Shown here: positions 1-8,807 of the stretch, piece by piece
Numbering within the stretch: position 1 is the first letter of the stretch
How the letters are laid out: every line of letters starts with the position of its first letter
Source of the DNA: an uncultured Nitrospina sp.
Lineage (GTDB): Bacteria; Nitrospinota; Nitrospinia; Nitrospinales; VA-1
Assembly: GCA_937891765.1 (NCBI GenBank)
Contig: CALAGQ010000125.1
Coordinates: 1-64,000, forward strand
Direction: 5' to 3'
DNA: 64,000 bases
Translations under genes and position numbers: made by a program
The notes under the pieces: generated by a model
What the model was told of the DNA's origin: nothing
Database searches by the model: none
The model's input: only the letters and a program-made list of their open reading frames with translations

Positions 1-97
1 AACAAAGGGTGCGCCGCCTTCTCAGATCTCATACACCAGAAATGAGCATAACTCCAATTACCCTCACCCAAAGTTAAGGCAGGGCTCTACGCCGAGC

Positions 98-124
98 TTA
101 TCGGCTAAAAACCCGTAAACTTTA
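98..124 (-). promoter_or_regulatory. sigma-28 (FliA) flagellar promoter
   Basis: Read on the minus strand this is TAAAGTTT-N11-GCCGATAA, a full match to the enterobacterial FliA consensus in both boxes and spacing. It points leftwards, so it should drive a late flagellar gene beyond position 1. The flagellin and sigma-54 activator nearby support a flagellar locus. The rest of positions 1-254 shows no open frame I can support. Confidence 0.85.
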
Positions 125-254
125 GTTTTAATTTACGTTTTTTTGCAATAATATCAAGGCACCCACCCTAACTATCTGAAAAAGTTAAACTAAAGCCGTA
201 AATATTTTTAAAATAAAAAGACTAAACAGGTTTACTCAGGCCAACAACCCTGCT

Positions 255-833
255 TCAGGCATTGATTTTGGAAAGCACCTCTTGCCAGTCCGTATAGAAG
301 GGAACCATTTCATATTCAAGTAAATCGGCCAACAGGACCCAGTCCTGATTCTGATTGGCCTCCAGCATTTGCGCCATGAGGTCGGTTAATTTTTTCTGTC
401 GGCCTTCAAAGCTTGGTCCTTCGGCTTCATTTTCCTGGGCGTTAACGATTGTCAGGACGACCTGAGAGAACCAGTCAATTCCATCGAGAATTTGCAGATA
501 ATATTTGTTGGCCTCCTGCTCGTTACCCATGCGAAACAGGTCTGCGGCCTGCTGAAATCCGGGAATCAGCTTTTCAAGATACTCCTTCGCATTGACAAGG
601 TTATTGGCCAACAAGTCTTTCAGGTGAGCCAGCTCCAACGTAAGCAACCCAACGCTTGTCGCAGAAGTCCTTAAGGTGTCCTGAGTGGTGGAAGAAACTT
701 CCTGCCCATCCAGCCAGATTCTTCTTATATAAGAATCCTGACGGCTTTTTAAAATCGCGTTCAGCACTTCCCCCAGGGTTTCTCCCTGAAAAGACGGATC
801 TTGCGTTTCAGCCCCATTGATGGAAATTTTCAT
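255..833 (-). CDS. hypothetical protein beside flagellin
   Basis: This 192-residue soluble protein has no signal peptide or membrane segment. A GAGGAG ribosome site sits just upstream of the ATG at 833. The N-terminal 50 residues look like a small beta-rich segment; the remainder is helical and acidic, with several Leu/Glu-rich stretches that could form a helical bundle. I do not recognise the family. It is divergent from the flagellin gene and lies just before a sigma-28 promoter, so a flagellum-linked role (chaperone or export helper) is possible, but that is inferred only from position. Confidence 0.6.
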   Translation of the reverse strand: MKISINGAETQDPSFQGETLGEVLNAILKSRQDSYIRRIWLDGQEVSSTTQDTLRTSATSVGLLTLELAHLKDLLANNLVNAKEYLEKLIPGFQQAADLFRMGNEQEANKYYLQILDGIDWFSQVVLTIVNAQENEAEGPSFEGRQKKLTDLMAQMLEANQNQDWVLLADLLEYEMVPFYTDWQEVLSKINA

Positions 834-915
834 TGCCTCTCCTCAAATAAAATTCATGGTAATTCTAATCTGCAAAGAAAGGCATTGCAACCGGCAGTCT
901 TTCTTTCCACCCTCA

Positions 916-944
916 TTGACAAGCCGGTAGGATGGCTTTATCTT
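916..944 (+). promoter_or_regulatory. sigma-70-type promoter before flagellin
   Basis: TTGACA (916-921), a 17-base spacer and TATCTT (939-944) lie 35 bases before the flagellin ATG. No sigma-28 or sigma-54 box was found in the same gap, which is unusual for a flagellin gene. Confidence 0.5.
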
Positions 945-978
945 GAAAAGACCCGTCCATAAACTCTGAGGAATCAAA

Positions 979-1821
979 ATGGTCGACCCTATAAGTGGAA
1001 CATTCAACCAATTGCTGAACACGATCAACCGCAACCGGTCCGGATTACAAGACTCTTTAGAACGCATCTCTTCAGGCCGAAAACTAAACAGGGCAGGCAC
1101 CGACCCTGCCGCGAGCGCATTATCGGCTCAGCTACGATCAGACATCAGCGCCCTGACCCAGTCTGTCAGCAATGTCGAATCGGGCGCTAATTTCGTCCGC
1201 ACCGCCGAAGGCGGACTGGCCGGAATCGCCGACCTGGTAAGCCGGGGACGGGAGTTGGCCATACAATCCAGCAATGGAACCTTGAACGACTCCCAAAGGC
1301 AAACGTTGAATCAGGAGTTCAGCCAAATCCAGGACGAAATCAACCGCGTCACCAAGTCCCTTCAATTCAACGGCCGGAACCTGCTGGACGGCACTCTGGG
1401 GCAAAACGCCGACCCGGTTAATATCCAAGCGGGAACGGGATCAGGGCCGGACAACCAGATCAGCCTCAATGTGGTGGAAAGCACCAGCACCCAATCTCTG
1501 GGAGTTTCCAATTCTGACATTTTGACCTCCCAAGGTGCGTTGCAGGCGGTGGATGATTTTGAACAAGCTTCGCAAGCTCTGAATGCCGCCCGAGGGCAAG
1601 TGGGCGCTGTCGGCAACCGCTTGGTCAGCACCGCTAACAGCTTGAATATTCAGATAGAAAACCTAACCCATAGTGAATCCGGCTTGGCCGATACCGACCT
1701 TGCCGAAGAGATCAGCAACCTGCAACAAGGGTTATTGCGATTTGAAACTTCCATCCGGTCCCTCGCCTCACAATTGCAAAACGAACAAAGCCGAGCCCGC
1801 CTCCTCGATTTCACCATCTGA
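979..1821 (+). CDS. fliC: flagellin
   Basis: Structural subunit of the flagellar filament, exported through the flagellar type III apparatus. At 280 residues it is a short flagellin: the conserved N-terminal coiled-coil domain (about 1-140, with the LERISSGRKLNRAGTDPA and FNGRNLLDG signatures) joins almost directly to the conserved C-terminal helical domain (about 190-280), with little variable surface region. The C-terminal LLDFTI end differs slightly from the common LL(R) terminus. The first residue follows a GAGG ribosome site. A sigma-70-like promoter lies upstream. Its divergent neighbour and the sigma-54 activator at 2603-3667 fit a flagellar cluster. Confidence 0.93.
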   Translation: MVDPISGTFNQLLNTINRNRSGLQDSLERISSGRKLNRAGTDPAASALSAQLRSDISALTQSVSNVESGANFVRTAEGGLAGIADLVSRGRELAIQSSNGTLNDSQRQTLNQEFSQIQDEINRVTKSLQFNGRNLLDGTLGQNADPVNIQAGTGSGPDNQISLNVVESTSTQSLGVSNSDILTSQGALQAVDDFEQASQALNAARGQVGAVGNRLVSTANSLNIQIENLTHSESGLADTDLAEEISNLQQGLLRFETSIRSLASQLQNEQSRARLLDFTI

Positions 1822-1823
1822 CC

Positions 1824-1844
1824 CCGGCGAGCCGCCGGTGGCAA
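1824..1844 (+). repeat. short hairpin repeat, family D
   Basis: CCGGCG-AGC-CGCCGG followed by TGGCAA, three bases after the flagellin stop. The same 21 bases recur exactly at 26127-26147 after mnmE. A covarying version, CCGGCC-AGC-GGCCGG, follows the gene ending at 33624. Confidence 0.8.
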
Positions 1845-1997
1845 ATAGCAATAGCTTTTTCTGGCTAGAAAACAGCTATCTCGGCTTTAGGGGCTTGACC
1901 GTCCTACCCTGAAATGATATTAAATACTCTCCTCAATGAGAGAGGTATCATTAAAATTTATTGTCGTTTGTCTATCGTTTAATTCGGAGAACAACCA

Positions 1998-2198
1998 ATG
2001 GAAGTCAATGAAATTAGAGTGGAGATCAGAAAACATCACGTGACTCCCGGGGTCAATGTCCTGGATCTTGTCGTTGACGCAGATGGGGAACAAATCCGCA
2101 GACAAACCCAACACAAAGACGATGACAAAGCCTTCGAAAAATTTGTCAAAGATATCACCAAAGTAGCGCAAGAACTCGCCAACGCCCGCATCGAATAG
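1998..2198 (+). CDS. small hypothetical protein
   Basis: This 66-residue charged protein has a beta-strand-like first half and a helical, Lys/Glu/Asp-rich C-terminal half. A CGGAG ribosome site precedes the ATG. The family is not recognised. A compact one-domain cytoplasmic protein is likely; nothing in it indicates catalysis. It lies between flagellin and a sigma-54 activator gene on the opposite strand. Reading frame and ribosome site make it more credible than the overlapping minus-strand frames. Confidence 0.55.
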   Translation: MEVNEIRVEIRKHHVTPGVNVLDLVVDADGEQIRRQTQHKDDDKAFEKFVKDITKVAQELANARIE

Positions 2199-2596
2199 TC
2201 CCTTGGCAGGGACGGGCAATGGGTAAAGTCCCATTGAGCCAATAGCATCGTTGCTAGCTGTAAAAAACTATAGCGAGCCCCCCCTTGTGGTCAATCACCC
2301 CAGCCGCTCTTTATAAAAGATGGAGCAAGAAAACCCTTCTCCTCTGAAGGAAGTTTGCAACAGCATCTCAAACCAAGATAACTCTTTGCTCATCAGATTG
2401 AGCTATTGCTAGCTGAGTCCAGCATCACGCCCCTTAGCAGGGGAGGCAGATAGCCAGGGCCCGCTAAGCCAAGAGCGCGTTTGCCTGCCAAAAATGACAT
2501 TGTCTATTGTACCCCTTCGGGGCATGAGATTTATAGAAGGGGATATCACAGCCACACGCCTTTGGCGGTCGCGACAGCGTCAGCGCCCCATTGGAT
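2199..2596. repeat. gene-free repeat mosaic
   Basis: This 400-base gap has no supported gene. It holds several short inverted repeats: CCCTTGGCAGGG (2200-2211), CCCCTTAGCAGGGG (2430-2443), and the words TTGAGCCAA, TTGCTAGCTG and GAGTCCAGC, all of which return in other gaps of the window (11.1, 22.2, 34.5, 41.2, 48.9, 50.0 and 62.4 kb). It reads as several nested copies of the same mosaic. Confidence 0.6.
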
Positions 2597-2611
2597 CCAG
2601 CGTCACGCTGG
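2597..2611 (-). repeat. hairpin repeat, family B, supplying a stop codon
   Basis: In gene sense CCAGCG-TGA-CGCTGG: a perfect 6-bp stem with a 3-base loop. The loop TGA (2603-2605) is the stop codon of the sigma-54 activator gene. Confidence 0.85.
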
Positions 2612-3667
2612 ATTGGTGATTTTTAGTTTTTTTAGTTTTTCTACGAGGGTGGTGCGGTTAAGGTTCAGTAGAGTTGCCGCCTTGTTTTTGACCCAACCGG
2701 TTTTTTCCAGTGCTTCGATGAGAAGTTCCTTCTCGAAATCTTCCACCAGTTTTTTCAGGTTGATACCTTCATCGGGGATGCCTATATGGAAGGATTGTTG
2801 TAATGACTGTTGCAGCATCTGGGCGGGATTCCCCTCCGGCTGAGATTCTGTTGCCAGAGGAGTCCATTTTTCTCTGGGGACTTCACCCAGAACTTTATCC
2901 GGCAAATCTCTCGGGGTGATCGTAGAGCCAATGCTCAGAACGACCATACGTTCGACAAAGTTTGCCAACTCGCGAATGTTTCCCGGCCAGGAATAGTTCA
3001 CCAATACATTCATCGCTTCATCGCTAATGGTTTTAGAACTACCCGACCCATTACACTGCTTGAGAAAATAGTTGGCCAAAAGCGGGATGTCTGTTTTCCG
3101 ATCACGCAAAGGAGGAAGGTTGAGGGGAATGATGTTGAGTCGGTAATACAGGTCTTCGCGGAACCGGCCTTCCTCAATCGCGACTTCCAGGTTCTGGTGT
3201 GTGGCGGTGATCACCCGGATGTCGATCGGCGTGGACTTGGTGCTGCCAATGCGATCGATCTCCCTTTCCGCCAGAACTCTTAATAACTTTACTTGTAAGA
3301 CCGTAGGCATATCACCGATTTCATCGAGGAAGATCGTCCCCTGATTCGCCAGTTCCATGCGGCCAATACGAGTGTTCACAGCACCGGTGAACGAACCCTT
3401 TTCATAACCAAATAATTCGCTCTCCAACAAGTCATGTGGAATAGCGGCACAGTTGACGGCAATGAAAGGTTTGGAGGCGCGCGGACTATTTAAATGCAAC
3501 GCCCGGGCGATCAGTTCCTTTCCGGTTCCGCTTTCTCCATAAATCATCACCGTGCTTTGGGAGCCCGCAGCACGGCCCACAATGTCAAAAACCTCGCAGA
3601 TCTGTGGGCTTTCACCAATAATGCTGAAACTGTCTGTGTCGAGTTTTATTTTCATAACAGGCCCCAT
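2603..3667 (-). CDS. sigma-54-dependent transcriptional activator without receiver domain
   Basis: Bacterial enhancer-binding protein of 354 residues that would remodel sigma-54 RNA polymerase. It has an AAA+ domain from about residue 15: Walker A GESGTGKE (44-51), the sigma-54 contact loop GSFTGA (91-96, Ser in place of the usual Ala), Walker B TIFLDEIG (111-118) and the FREDLYYRL arginine-finger region. A linker follows, then a C-terminal Fis-type helix-turn-helix (about 310-350). There is no N-terminal receiver or PAS domain, as in PspF/FlrA-like regulators, so activity must be set by expression or a partner. Start could also be the ATG at 3655. Its stop codon TGA lies in the loop of a hairpin repeat (2597-2611). 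Position suggests flagellar control. Confidence 0.88.
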   Translation of the reverse strand: MGPVMKIKLDTDSFSIIGESPQICEVFDIVGRAAGSQSTVMIYGESGTGKELIARALHLNSPRASKPFIAVNCAAIPHDLLESELFGYEKGSFTGAVNTRIGRMELANQGTIFLDEIGDMPTVLQVKLLRVLAEREIDRIGSTKSTPIDIRVITATHQNLEVAIEEGRFREDLYYRLNIIPLNLPPLRDRKTDIPLLANYFLKQCNGSGSSKTISDEAMNVLVNYSWPGNIRELANFVERMVVLSIGSTITPRDLPDKVLGEVPREKWTPLATESQPEGNPAQMLQQSLQQSFHIGIPDEGINLKKLVEDFEKELLIEALEKTGWVKNKAATLLNLNRTTLVEKLKKLKITNPA

Positions 3668-3817
3668 TATAACTAAAACCTAAAAACTGTCAACTTTTTC
3701 AAGATGTTATGAGATGTGCGATGATGGGGGGAAACGTCAAACATCCAACATCGACCAAAAACCCGTTGATTTTAAAAGAAACCCAGTTTGATGGATAGTT
3801 TGACGTAGGCTGTATGG

Positions 3818-4213
3818 CTAGGGATTATACGGCACGACATTCTCGTGCTCGTTGGGGTCGTTACGCGAAACGATGGCCAGAGCCGGTTCGCTATCGGACA
3901 GGTTCACCGGCTTGTGCGGCACCCCGGGAGGGATGTATACAAAATCGCCCTCTTCGTTGATCACCGACTCCTGAAGGTTTTCACCGAATTGAGTTTCGAC
4001 CCGGCCTTTGAGTATATAGATCGCCGTCTCGAAACCTTTATGGTAATGCGCTTTGGGCGACCCGCCCGGAGGAATCACCACCAGGTTCATCGACAGTCCC
4101 ATGGCCCCGGTGGTTTCAGTGGATATGCCGACATAATAGGGTAGGTTTTGTTTGGTCGCGATCGTTTGATCGGGACGCACCGTCACCACTTTTTTACTCA
4201 AGTCCAGACTCAT
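3818..4213 (-). CDS. single-domain cupin protein
   Basis: A 131-residue cupin. Motif 1 (PKAHYHKGFETAIYILKGRVE, about 53-73) carries the His-x-His and Glu metal ligands. Motif 2 (GDFVYIPPGVPHKPVN, about 89-104) carries the third His. Cupins of this size bind one metal ion and act as isomerases, dioxygenases or sensors; the substrate cannot be read from the sequence. No signal peptide, so cytoplasmic. It is separated from the upstream Rieske-like gene by a hairpin-repeat block, so it probably has its own transcript. Confidence 0.8.
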   Translation of the reverse strand: MSLDLSKKVVTVRPDQTIATKQNLPYYVGISTETTGAMGLSMNLVVIPPGGSPKAHYHKGFETAIYILKGRVETQFGENLQESVINEEGDFVYIPPGVPHKPVNLSDSEPALAIVSRNDPNEHENVVPYNP

Positions 4214-4223
4214 AACGCACCTC

Positions 4224-4256
4224 CCACTCGGCGTGGGGCCACCAGCGTGACGCTGG
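4224..4256 (+). repeat. paired hairpin repeats, families A and B
   Basis: CCACTCGGCGTGGGGCCA (family A, 4224-4241) runs straight into the perfect hairpin CCAGCGTGACGCTGG (family B, 4242-4256). It sits between the cupin gene and the Rieske-like gene. Confidence 0.8.
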
Positions 4257-4325
4257 ACCCAGTGGGCCGAGATAACTTTTTGTCCACATGATAAAGATAT
4301 TGCACTTTGTCCCTGCGGCTAGTAG

Positions 4326-4649
4326 TTAGATTTCGATGTAGAGGCCGTCTTCTTCGATGGCGACTCTATAAGTAGGGGTGGTGTCGGAGCGGTTGAATTT
4401 GCAGTATCCTTTTTTAATATTCCAACCGCATTCCTCTTTAGCGCAGAAGGCAAACATTCCTTTCAAAAAACCCAGCCCCAGACTTCCTTCGCAACAGCGG
4501 CACTGGTCGGTGAGGCAATAAAATTTACCCTCGAACTGGAACAGTGCAAGAACGTAGTCGATCTCCGTGTACACGTGTTTAAAGTGAATTTTTTTGCCAG
4601 TCCCTTCTGGCGGGGCATCGCTGAGTTCTGAAATTTTGAGTTTTGACAT
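4326..4649 (-). CDS. Rieske-like iron-sulphur protein with all-cysteine ligand set
   Basis: A 107-residue protein with the length and order of a Rieske ferredoxin domain. Where Rieske proteins have Cys-x-His ... Cys-x2-His, this one has Cys50-x-Cys52-x16-Cys69-x4-Cys74-Gly-Trp. Both histidines are replaced by cysteine, and the second loop is two residues longer. Surrounding signatures (CCEGSLG, CGWNIKKG, YRVAIEEDGLYI) still follow the Rieske fold pattern. Cys45, Cys53 and Cys83 are also present. It could hold a plant-type [2Fe-2S] cluster or a zinc ion rather than a true Rieske centre. It is cytoplasmic and likely co-transcribed with the gene ending at 4652, two bases upstream. Confidence 0.75.
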   Translation of the reverse strand: MSKLKISELSDAPPEGTGKKIHFKHVYTEIDYVLALFQFEGKFYCLTDQCRCCEGSLGLGFLKGMFAFCAKEECGWNIKKGYCKFNRSDTTPTYRVAIEEDGLYIEI

Positions 4650-4651
4650 GA

Positions 4652-4924
4652 TCAGTCCTGCGGCAGGTAGGGACCGTAACGGTCACGATAATATTTTTCC
4701 AGATCCCAGCGGAACCGGTCCTTCAGGTGCGGGAGTTCTTCGGCGGCCTGATGGTCATACGCCACGTAATCCTGTGATTTCTTCTCGACATCTTCTTCCC
4801 TTTTCACATTAGGGTCTAAATAGGAGTCGCCCAATGCCGAACTCCCAACTATGAGGCCTTGACCCATTTTAATCCATCGGCCCAACATGAGCCGTTCTTC
4901 ATCAGTTCCTGTTTCTATTGGCAT
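4652..4924 (-). CDS. small hypothetical protein upstream of Rieske-like gene
   Basis: A 90-residue protein, rich in charged and aromatic residues in its C-terminal half (DRFRWDLEKYYRDRYGPYLPQD). I recognise no family. Only two bases separate its stop from the Rieske-like start, so the two are almost certainly one operon, and it may be the electron-transfer partner or assembly helper of that protein. Confidence 0.6.
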   Translation of the reverse strand: MPIETGTDEERLMLGRWIKMGQGLIVGSSALGDSYLDPNVKREEDVEKKSQDYVAYDHQAAEELPHLKDRFRWDLEKYYRDRYGPYLPQD

Positions 4925-5108
4925 AATAGCTTTCTATTTGTTGATACAATTTTACAGGAATCTATTGATTTCCTGCACTCAATCCACACGGACAATAAAC
5001 TTTCCCCCCGGACGGGGTCCGGGTTGCATTGGTAGGGGGCAATAAGGTAGCATAAGTACCAATCCATTATCAATTTTGTCGTCAATACTATCAAAGTTAG
5101 AGGAAATT

Positions 5109-5639
5109 ATGTCGTCAGAACAGCAAGCGGAAAAAACTGCGGAAGAGCATTTTAAAGATGGCCTGGCATTCAGCAAACTGGGTGATGACCGCAGAACTTT
5201 CGAATCTTACAAGAAAGCTATTGATCTCGACCCGGACCACTTTCTGGCCCATTTCAATATTGGCATACGTTATGGAAAACTACGCATGAACCTGGAGGCC
5301 TCAAAATCTTTTCGGGAAGCGTTGCGCTTGAAGCCAGAAGCTCCGATGGTTCATTACAGTCTGGCCGTGGTCAGCAATTTGATCGGCGAGATGGACGAAG
5401 CCTTCAAACATTATGAAGAAGCCATTCGCATCAACCCGGATTTCGGCCGCGCCCACAGCAATATTGCCATGCTCCATTATGGACTTAAACGAGGCAAGGA
5501 GACCATTCATCACCTTGCCAGAGCAGCGGAACTTTTCAAGCAGACAGGTGACGAGTTCATGGAGAAGAATGCCCGCGACCTCATTCAGGAATGCGGCAGA
5601 GAGTTCGACCTGACCCCTGAAGACTGCCAGACTCTCTAA
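5109..5639 (+). CDS. tetratricopeptide repeat protein
   Basis: A 176-residue TPR protein. Starting from residue 12, at least four 34-residue repeats are visible, with the usual pattern of Ala/Gly at position 8 and Pro near the end (SYKKAIDLDPDHFLAHFNIG, SFREALRLKPEAPMVHYSLA, HYEEAIRINPDFGRAHSNIA). TPRs mediate protein-protein binding; the partner is unknown. I chose the ATG at 5109 because AGAGGA lies five bases before it, rather than the upstream TTG at 5076. There is no signal peptide. It ends 12 bases before the disulfide oxidoreductase gene and is probably co-transcribed with it. Confidence 0.85.
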   Translation: MSSEQQAEKTAEEHFKDGLAFSKLGDDRRTFESYKKAIDLDPDHFLAHFNIGIRYGKLRMNLEASKSFREALRLKPEAPMVHYSLAVVSNLIGEMDEAFKHYEEAIRINPDFGRAHSNIAMLHYGLKRGKETIHHLARAAELFKQTGDEFMEKNARDLIQECGREFDLTPEDCQTL

Positions 5640-5651
5640 GATTTATCAGCC

Positions 5652-7028
5652 ATGGATTTTGATGTCGTTATCATTGGCGGAGGTTCGGCAGGTTATTCCT
5701 CGGCTTCGACCGCGCAGTCGTTGGGAGCCCGGGTGGCCATTATCGATCCCGGCCCTTTAGGGGGATTGTGCATTCTCAAGGGATGCATGCCGACCAAGAC
5801 CATCTTGCGTTCCTCCGACATTATGGCATTGATGCGTCGGGCCAAGGAATTCGGCATCCAGCCTGTTGACCCGCATGCCCGCCTTTCTGACATCAACGAC
5901 CGAAAAAATAAACTCATCAAAGAGTTTGCCGATTATAGAATCGAGCAACTGAACGACCCTCGGTTCACCCTCATTCAGGAACAGGCTCATTTCATCTCGC
6001 CTCACGAAATCCGCACTGGAGACCAGACCCTCAAAGCGAAATCCTTCATCATTGCCACCGGCTCGGTTATTGCCGACTATCCGGTTCCCGGCCTTGAGGA
6101 AACCGGATTCGTCACCAGCGATGACGTGTTAACAATGCGCGAGGCACCCGAGTCGATCATTGTTCTGGGTGCAGGAGCGGTGGCGGTCGAGTTGGCCCAG
6201 TTTCTATTGCGCATCGGCGTCAAGGTGACGCTGCTGCAAAGAAGTCCGCACATTTTATCGAAAGGCGATGAAGACTTGGCGCGACCGGTCGAAACCCGGT
6301 TCCGCGAAGAAGGTATGGATCTTTATACCGACACAAAAATCCTGAAAGCAGAAAAGGACGGGGGAAACTCTGTCGTTTATTTCCAGCATGAAGGAAAAGA
6401 AAAAAGCGTCCGCGCCCAACTCATCCTTCAGGCGCTGGGACGCAGGCCCAATATCGACGGACTGCAACTGGAGTCAGCAAGTGTCGATGTCCAAAATGGC
6501 CGCATTTCTGTCGACGCAAAGATGAAAACCAATCAGCCGCATATTTTTGCAGTCGGTGACGTGAACGGAATTCATGAAGTGGTGCATATCGCCATTCAGC
6601 AAGGGGAAGTCGCTGGCTACAACGCCGCGCATCCCGAGAACGAACGTGAGGTCGATGACCGTCTTAAGGCTTCAGTGGTCTTTACTGATCCGGCCGTGGC
6701 CAGTGTGGGGTTGAGCGAAAAAGAATGTCAGGCTGGCAAGATCGCTTATCTGGCGGCCTCCTACTCTTTTGACGATCACGGCAAGTCGATGTGTCTGGGA
6801 GAAACTCACGGGCATGTGAAACTGCTCTGCGACCCTGTTTCGGGGGAAGTGTTGGGAGGACATATCGTCGGCCCGGAAGCGGGGGAATTGATTCACGAGA
6901 TCATCACCCTCATGCATTTTCGCGGTACGGTGAAAGACCTCTCAGAGATACCGCATTACCACCCTACCCTGGCAGAAATTTTGACCTACCCTGCCGAAGA
7001 ACTGCTCGAACAATTGCCCGACAGTTGA
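5652..7028 (+). CDS. FAD-dependent pyridine nucleotide-disulfide oxidoreductase (dihydrolipoamide dehydrogenase-like)
   Basis: A 458-residue member of the class I flavin disulfide reductases. It has an N-terminal FAD fold (VVIIGGGSAGYSSA, 5-18), the redox-active disulfide Cys40-x4-Cys45 (GGLCILKGCMPTKT), a central NAD(P) fold (VLGAGAVAVELAQ), the second FAD motif (IFAVGDVNG) and a dimerisation domain with the His-Glu pair in HYHPTLAEILTYPAEEL. Dihydrolipoamide dehydrogenase (E3/L-protein) or a mercuric-reductase relative are both possible; the active-site spacing is that of E3. It converges on the glycine cleavage operon, whose lipoyl protein would need such an enzyme, but shared function is inferred. 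Confidence 0.85.
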   Translation: MDFDVVIIGGGSAGYSSASTAQSLGARVAIIDPGPLGGLCILKGCMPTKTILRSSDIMALMRRAKEFGIQPVDPHARLSDINDRKNKLIKEFADYRIEQLNDPRFTLIQEQAHFISPHEIRTGDQTLKAKSFIIATGSVIADYPVPGLEETGFVTSDDVLTMREAPESIIVLGAGAVAVELAQFLLRIGVKVTLLQRSPHILSKGDEDLARPVETRFREEGMDLYTDTKILKAEKDGGNSVVYFQHEGKEKSVRAQLILQALGRRPNIDGLQLESASVDVQNGRISVDAKMKTNQPHIFAVGDVNGIHEVVHIAIQQGEVAGYNAAHPENEREVDDRLKASVVFTDPAVASVGLSEKECQAGKIAYLAASYSFDDHGKSMCLGETHGHVKLLCDPVSGEVLGGHIVGPEAGELIHEIITLMHFRGTVKDLSEIPHYHPTLAEILTYPAEELLEQLPDS

Positions 7029-7031
7029 CAG

Positions 7032-8378
7032 CTACATCGCTTCCAGTTTTTCGGCCAAGCGGTCCATTTCTTCGCGAGTGTTCAATTCTGTCACGCAAAT
7101 CAGCAGGCAGTTTTTTAAGTCCGGGTAATAGGATTCCAACGCATAACCGCCGATGATGCCATCCTGTTTCAAAGCATTTAAAACTTCCTCCACCGGGCGG
7201 GGACATTCGAGGACAAACTCATTAAATGTGTCGGTAGCAAAACGAATTTTAAAATTCGGCACATGCGCCAGTCGGTTTTTTAAATAGTCAGCTTTTCTCA
7301 AGTTCAGCACTGCCAACTCACGAAAACCCTGTTTCCCCAGAGTTGCCATAAAAATAGCCGTGGCCAGAGCGCACAGTCCCTGATTGGTGCAGATATTGGA
7401 AGTGGCGCGTTCGCGCCGGATATGTTGCTCGCGAGTGGACAGGGTCAGGACATAAGCGCGCTTGCCATTCTGGTCCACCGTTTCTCCAGCGAGTCGCCCC
7501 GGCATTTGTCTTAAGAATTTTTCCCGCGTTGCGAAAAACCCGACATACGGTCCACCATAAGAAACCGGCAATCCCAATGACTGACCTTCGCCCACGACGA
7601 TGTCCGCACCATGCGCTCCCGGCGCTTGCAGAATCCCCAAAGACAAAGCTTCTGCCACGGCGACGATCAGAAGAGTTCCGTTTTCTGCGAGTTTTTCTTT
7701 TAGCGATGCATATTCTTCCACCGTTCCCAAAAAGTTTGGCGATTGCAGAACGACGGCAGAGGTGTTCTCGGTCAAGTTCTCGGCGATGGCAGAGAGATCG
7801 GTTTTTCCTTTTTCATCAAAAGGGATTTCTTTAAGGCTGAAGTTGCTTCCACTCGTGTAGGTTTCGGTCACTTTACGGTATTCGGGGTGGACTCCTCGGG
7901 AAACCAGAAATTCTGTGCGGCGGTTAACCCGGTTGGACATCACCACCGCTTCGGCAAGGGCGGAAGCCCCGTCATACATCGAGGCATTGGCAATTTCCAT
8001 CCCAGTCAACAGACAGATCATGGTCTGAAATTCATAGATGGCTTGAAGTGTGCCCTGGCTGACTTCCGGTTGATACGGCGTGTAACTGGTGGAAAATTCG
8101 CCACGCGAAATCAGATGGTCGATCAATACAGGAGAAAAATGGTGATAGGCTCCAGCACCGAGAAAGATGGAATGATCCTCGGCGGTGGCATTTTTTTTCT
8201 GCAGCCGTTTCAGGTATCCGGTCAGCTCGGTTTCGGACAGACTCTCCGGCAGCCCCAGAAGGGTGTCGCCCAATTTCAAAGAGTCGGGAATGCTGTCGAA
8301 CAGAGCATCAATATTCTGCACACCGATTTCGGCAAGCATCAGCCTGATATCCTGTTCTGTGTGGGGAATATACCTCAT
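7032..8378 (-). CDS. gcvPA: glycine dehydrogenase (decarboxylating) subunit 1
   Basis: The N-terminal half of the split P-protein, 448 residues, which with GcvPB decarboxylates glycine through pyridoxal phosphate and passes the aminomethyl group to GcvH. Recognisable signatures include RYIPHTEQDIRLML at the start, the FLGAGAYHHFSPVLIDHLISRGEF block (about 93-116) and YTPYQPEVSQGTLQAIYEFQ. The PLP-binding lysine is in the other subunit, which is not encoded here. It is the last gene of a gcvT-gcvH-gcvPA operon (18-base gap to gcvH) and ends three bases from the convergent oxidoreductase gene. Confidence 0.95.
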   Translation of the reverse strand: MRYIPHTEQDIRLMLAEIGVQNIDALFDSIPDSLKLGDTLLGLPESLSETELTGYLKRLQKKNATAEDHSIFLGAGAYHHFSPVLIDHLISRGEFSTSYTPYQPEVSQGTLQAIYEFQTMICLLTGMEIANASMYDGASALAEAVVMSNRVNRRTEFLVSRGVHPEYRKVTETYTSGSNFSLKEIPFDEKGKTDLSAIAENLTENTSAVVLQSPNFLGTVEEYASLKEKLAENGTLLIVAVAEALSLGILQAPGAHGADIVVGEGQSLGLPVSYGGPYVGFFATREKFLRQMPGRLAGETVDQNGKRAYVLTLSTREQHIRRERATSNICTNQGLCALATAIFMATLGKQGFRELAVLNLRKADYLKNRLAHVPNFKIRFATDTFNEFVLECPRPVEEVLNALKQDGIIGGYALESYYPDLKNCLLICVTELNTREEMDRLAEKLEAM

Positions 8379-8396
8379 AGGCCGGGGAAAAGAATT

Positions 8397-8786
8397 TTAC
8401 TCCATCTCATTCTTGCATTGTTCACTGTAGTCATCTGCATCGAGAAGGGAATCAAGATCTTTTTCGTCAGAAAGTTCAATCTCAATAATCCATCCGTTCT
8501 CATAGGGTGAGCTGTTGACCTGTTCCGGGTGGGTCTCCAACTCCTTATTCACGGCCGTGACCTTACCACCAGCCGGAGCATAAAGGTCGGAAACGGTTTT
8601 CACCGATTCCACAACCCCGAAAGGATTCCCCTGGTCGATCTGGGTACCCACTTCCGGCAGTTCGACAAAAACAATATCACCCAGTTGCTCTTGTGCAAAT
8701 TCAGAGATGCCGATCACGGCTTTCTTGCCGTCAACGCGGATCCATTCATGTTCCTGCGTATACTTCAAATCCTTGGGGACCTCCAT
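8397..8786 (-). CDS. gcvH: glycine cleavage system H protein
   Basis: Lipoyl carrier of the glycine cleavage system, 129 residues, the usual length. The lipoylated lysine is Lys63 in [15 protein letters not shown]. The typical N-terminal [12 protein letters not shown] and [23 protein letters not shown] are present. It shuttles the aminomethyl arm between P-, T- and L-proteins. It lies between gcvT (21-base gap) and gcvPA. Confidence 0.97.
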   Translation of the reverse strand: MEVPKDLKYTQEHEWIRVDGKKAVIGISEFAQEQLGDIVFVELPEVGTQIDQGNPFGVVESVKTVSDLYAPAGGKVTAVNKELETHPEQVNSSPYENGWIIEIELSDEKDLDSLLDADDYSEQCKNEME

Positions 8787-8807
8787 GACGCCTCCGTTAA
8801 TTAGCGA

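Noticed and set aside
7743-8510. Long plus-strand frame opposite gcvPA and gcvH (255 codons)
   Set aside because: It lies wholly against two well-supported genes, has no family signature, and its composition is that of an antisense shadow.
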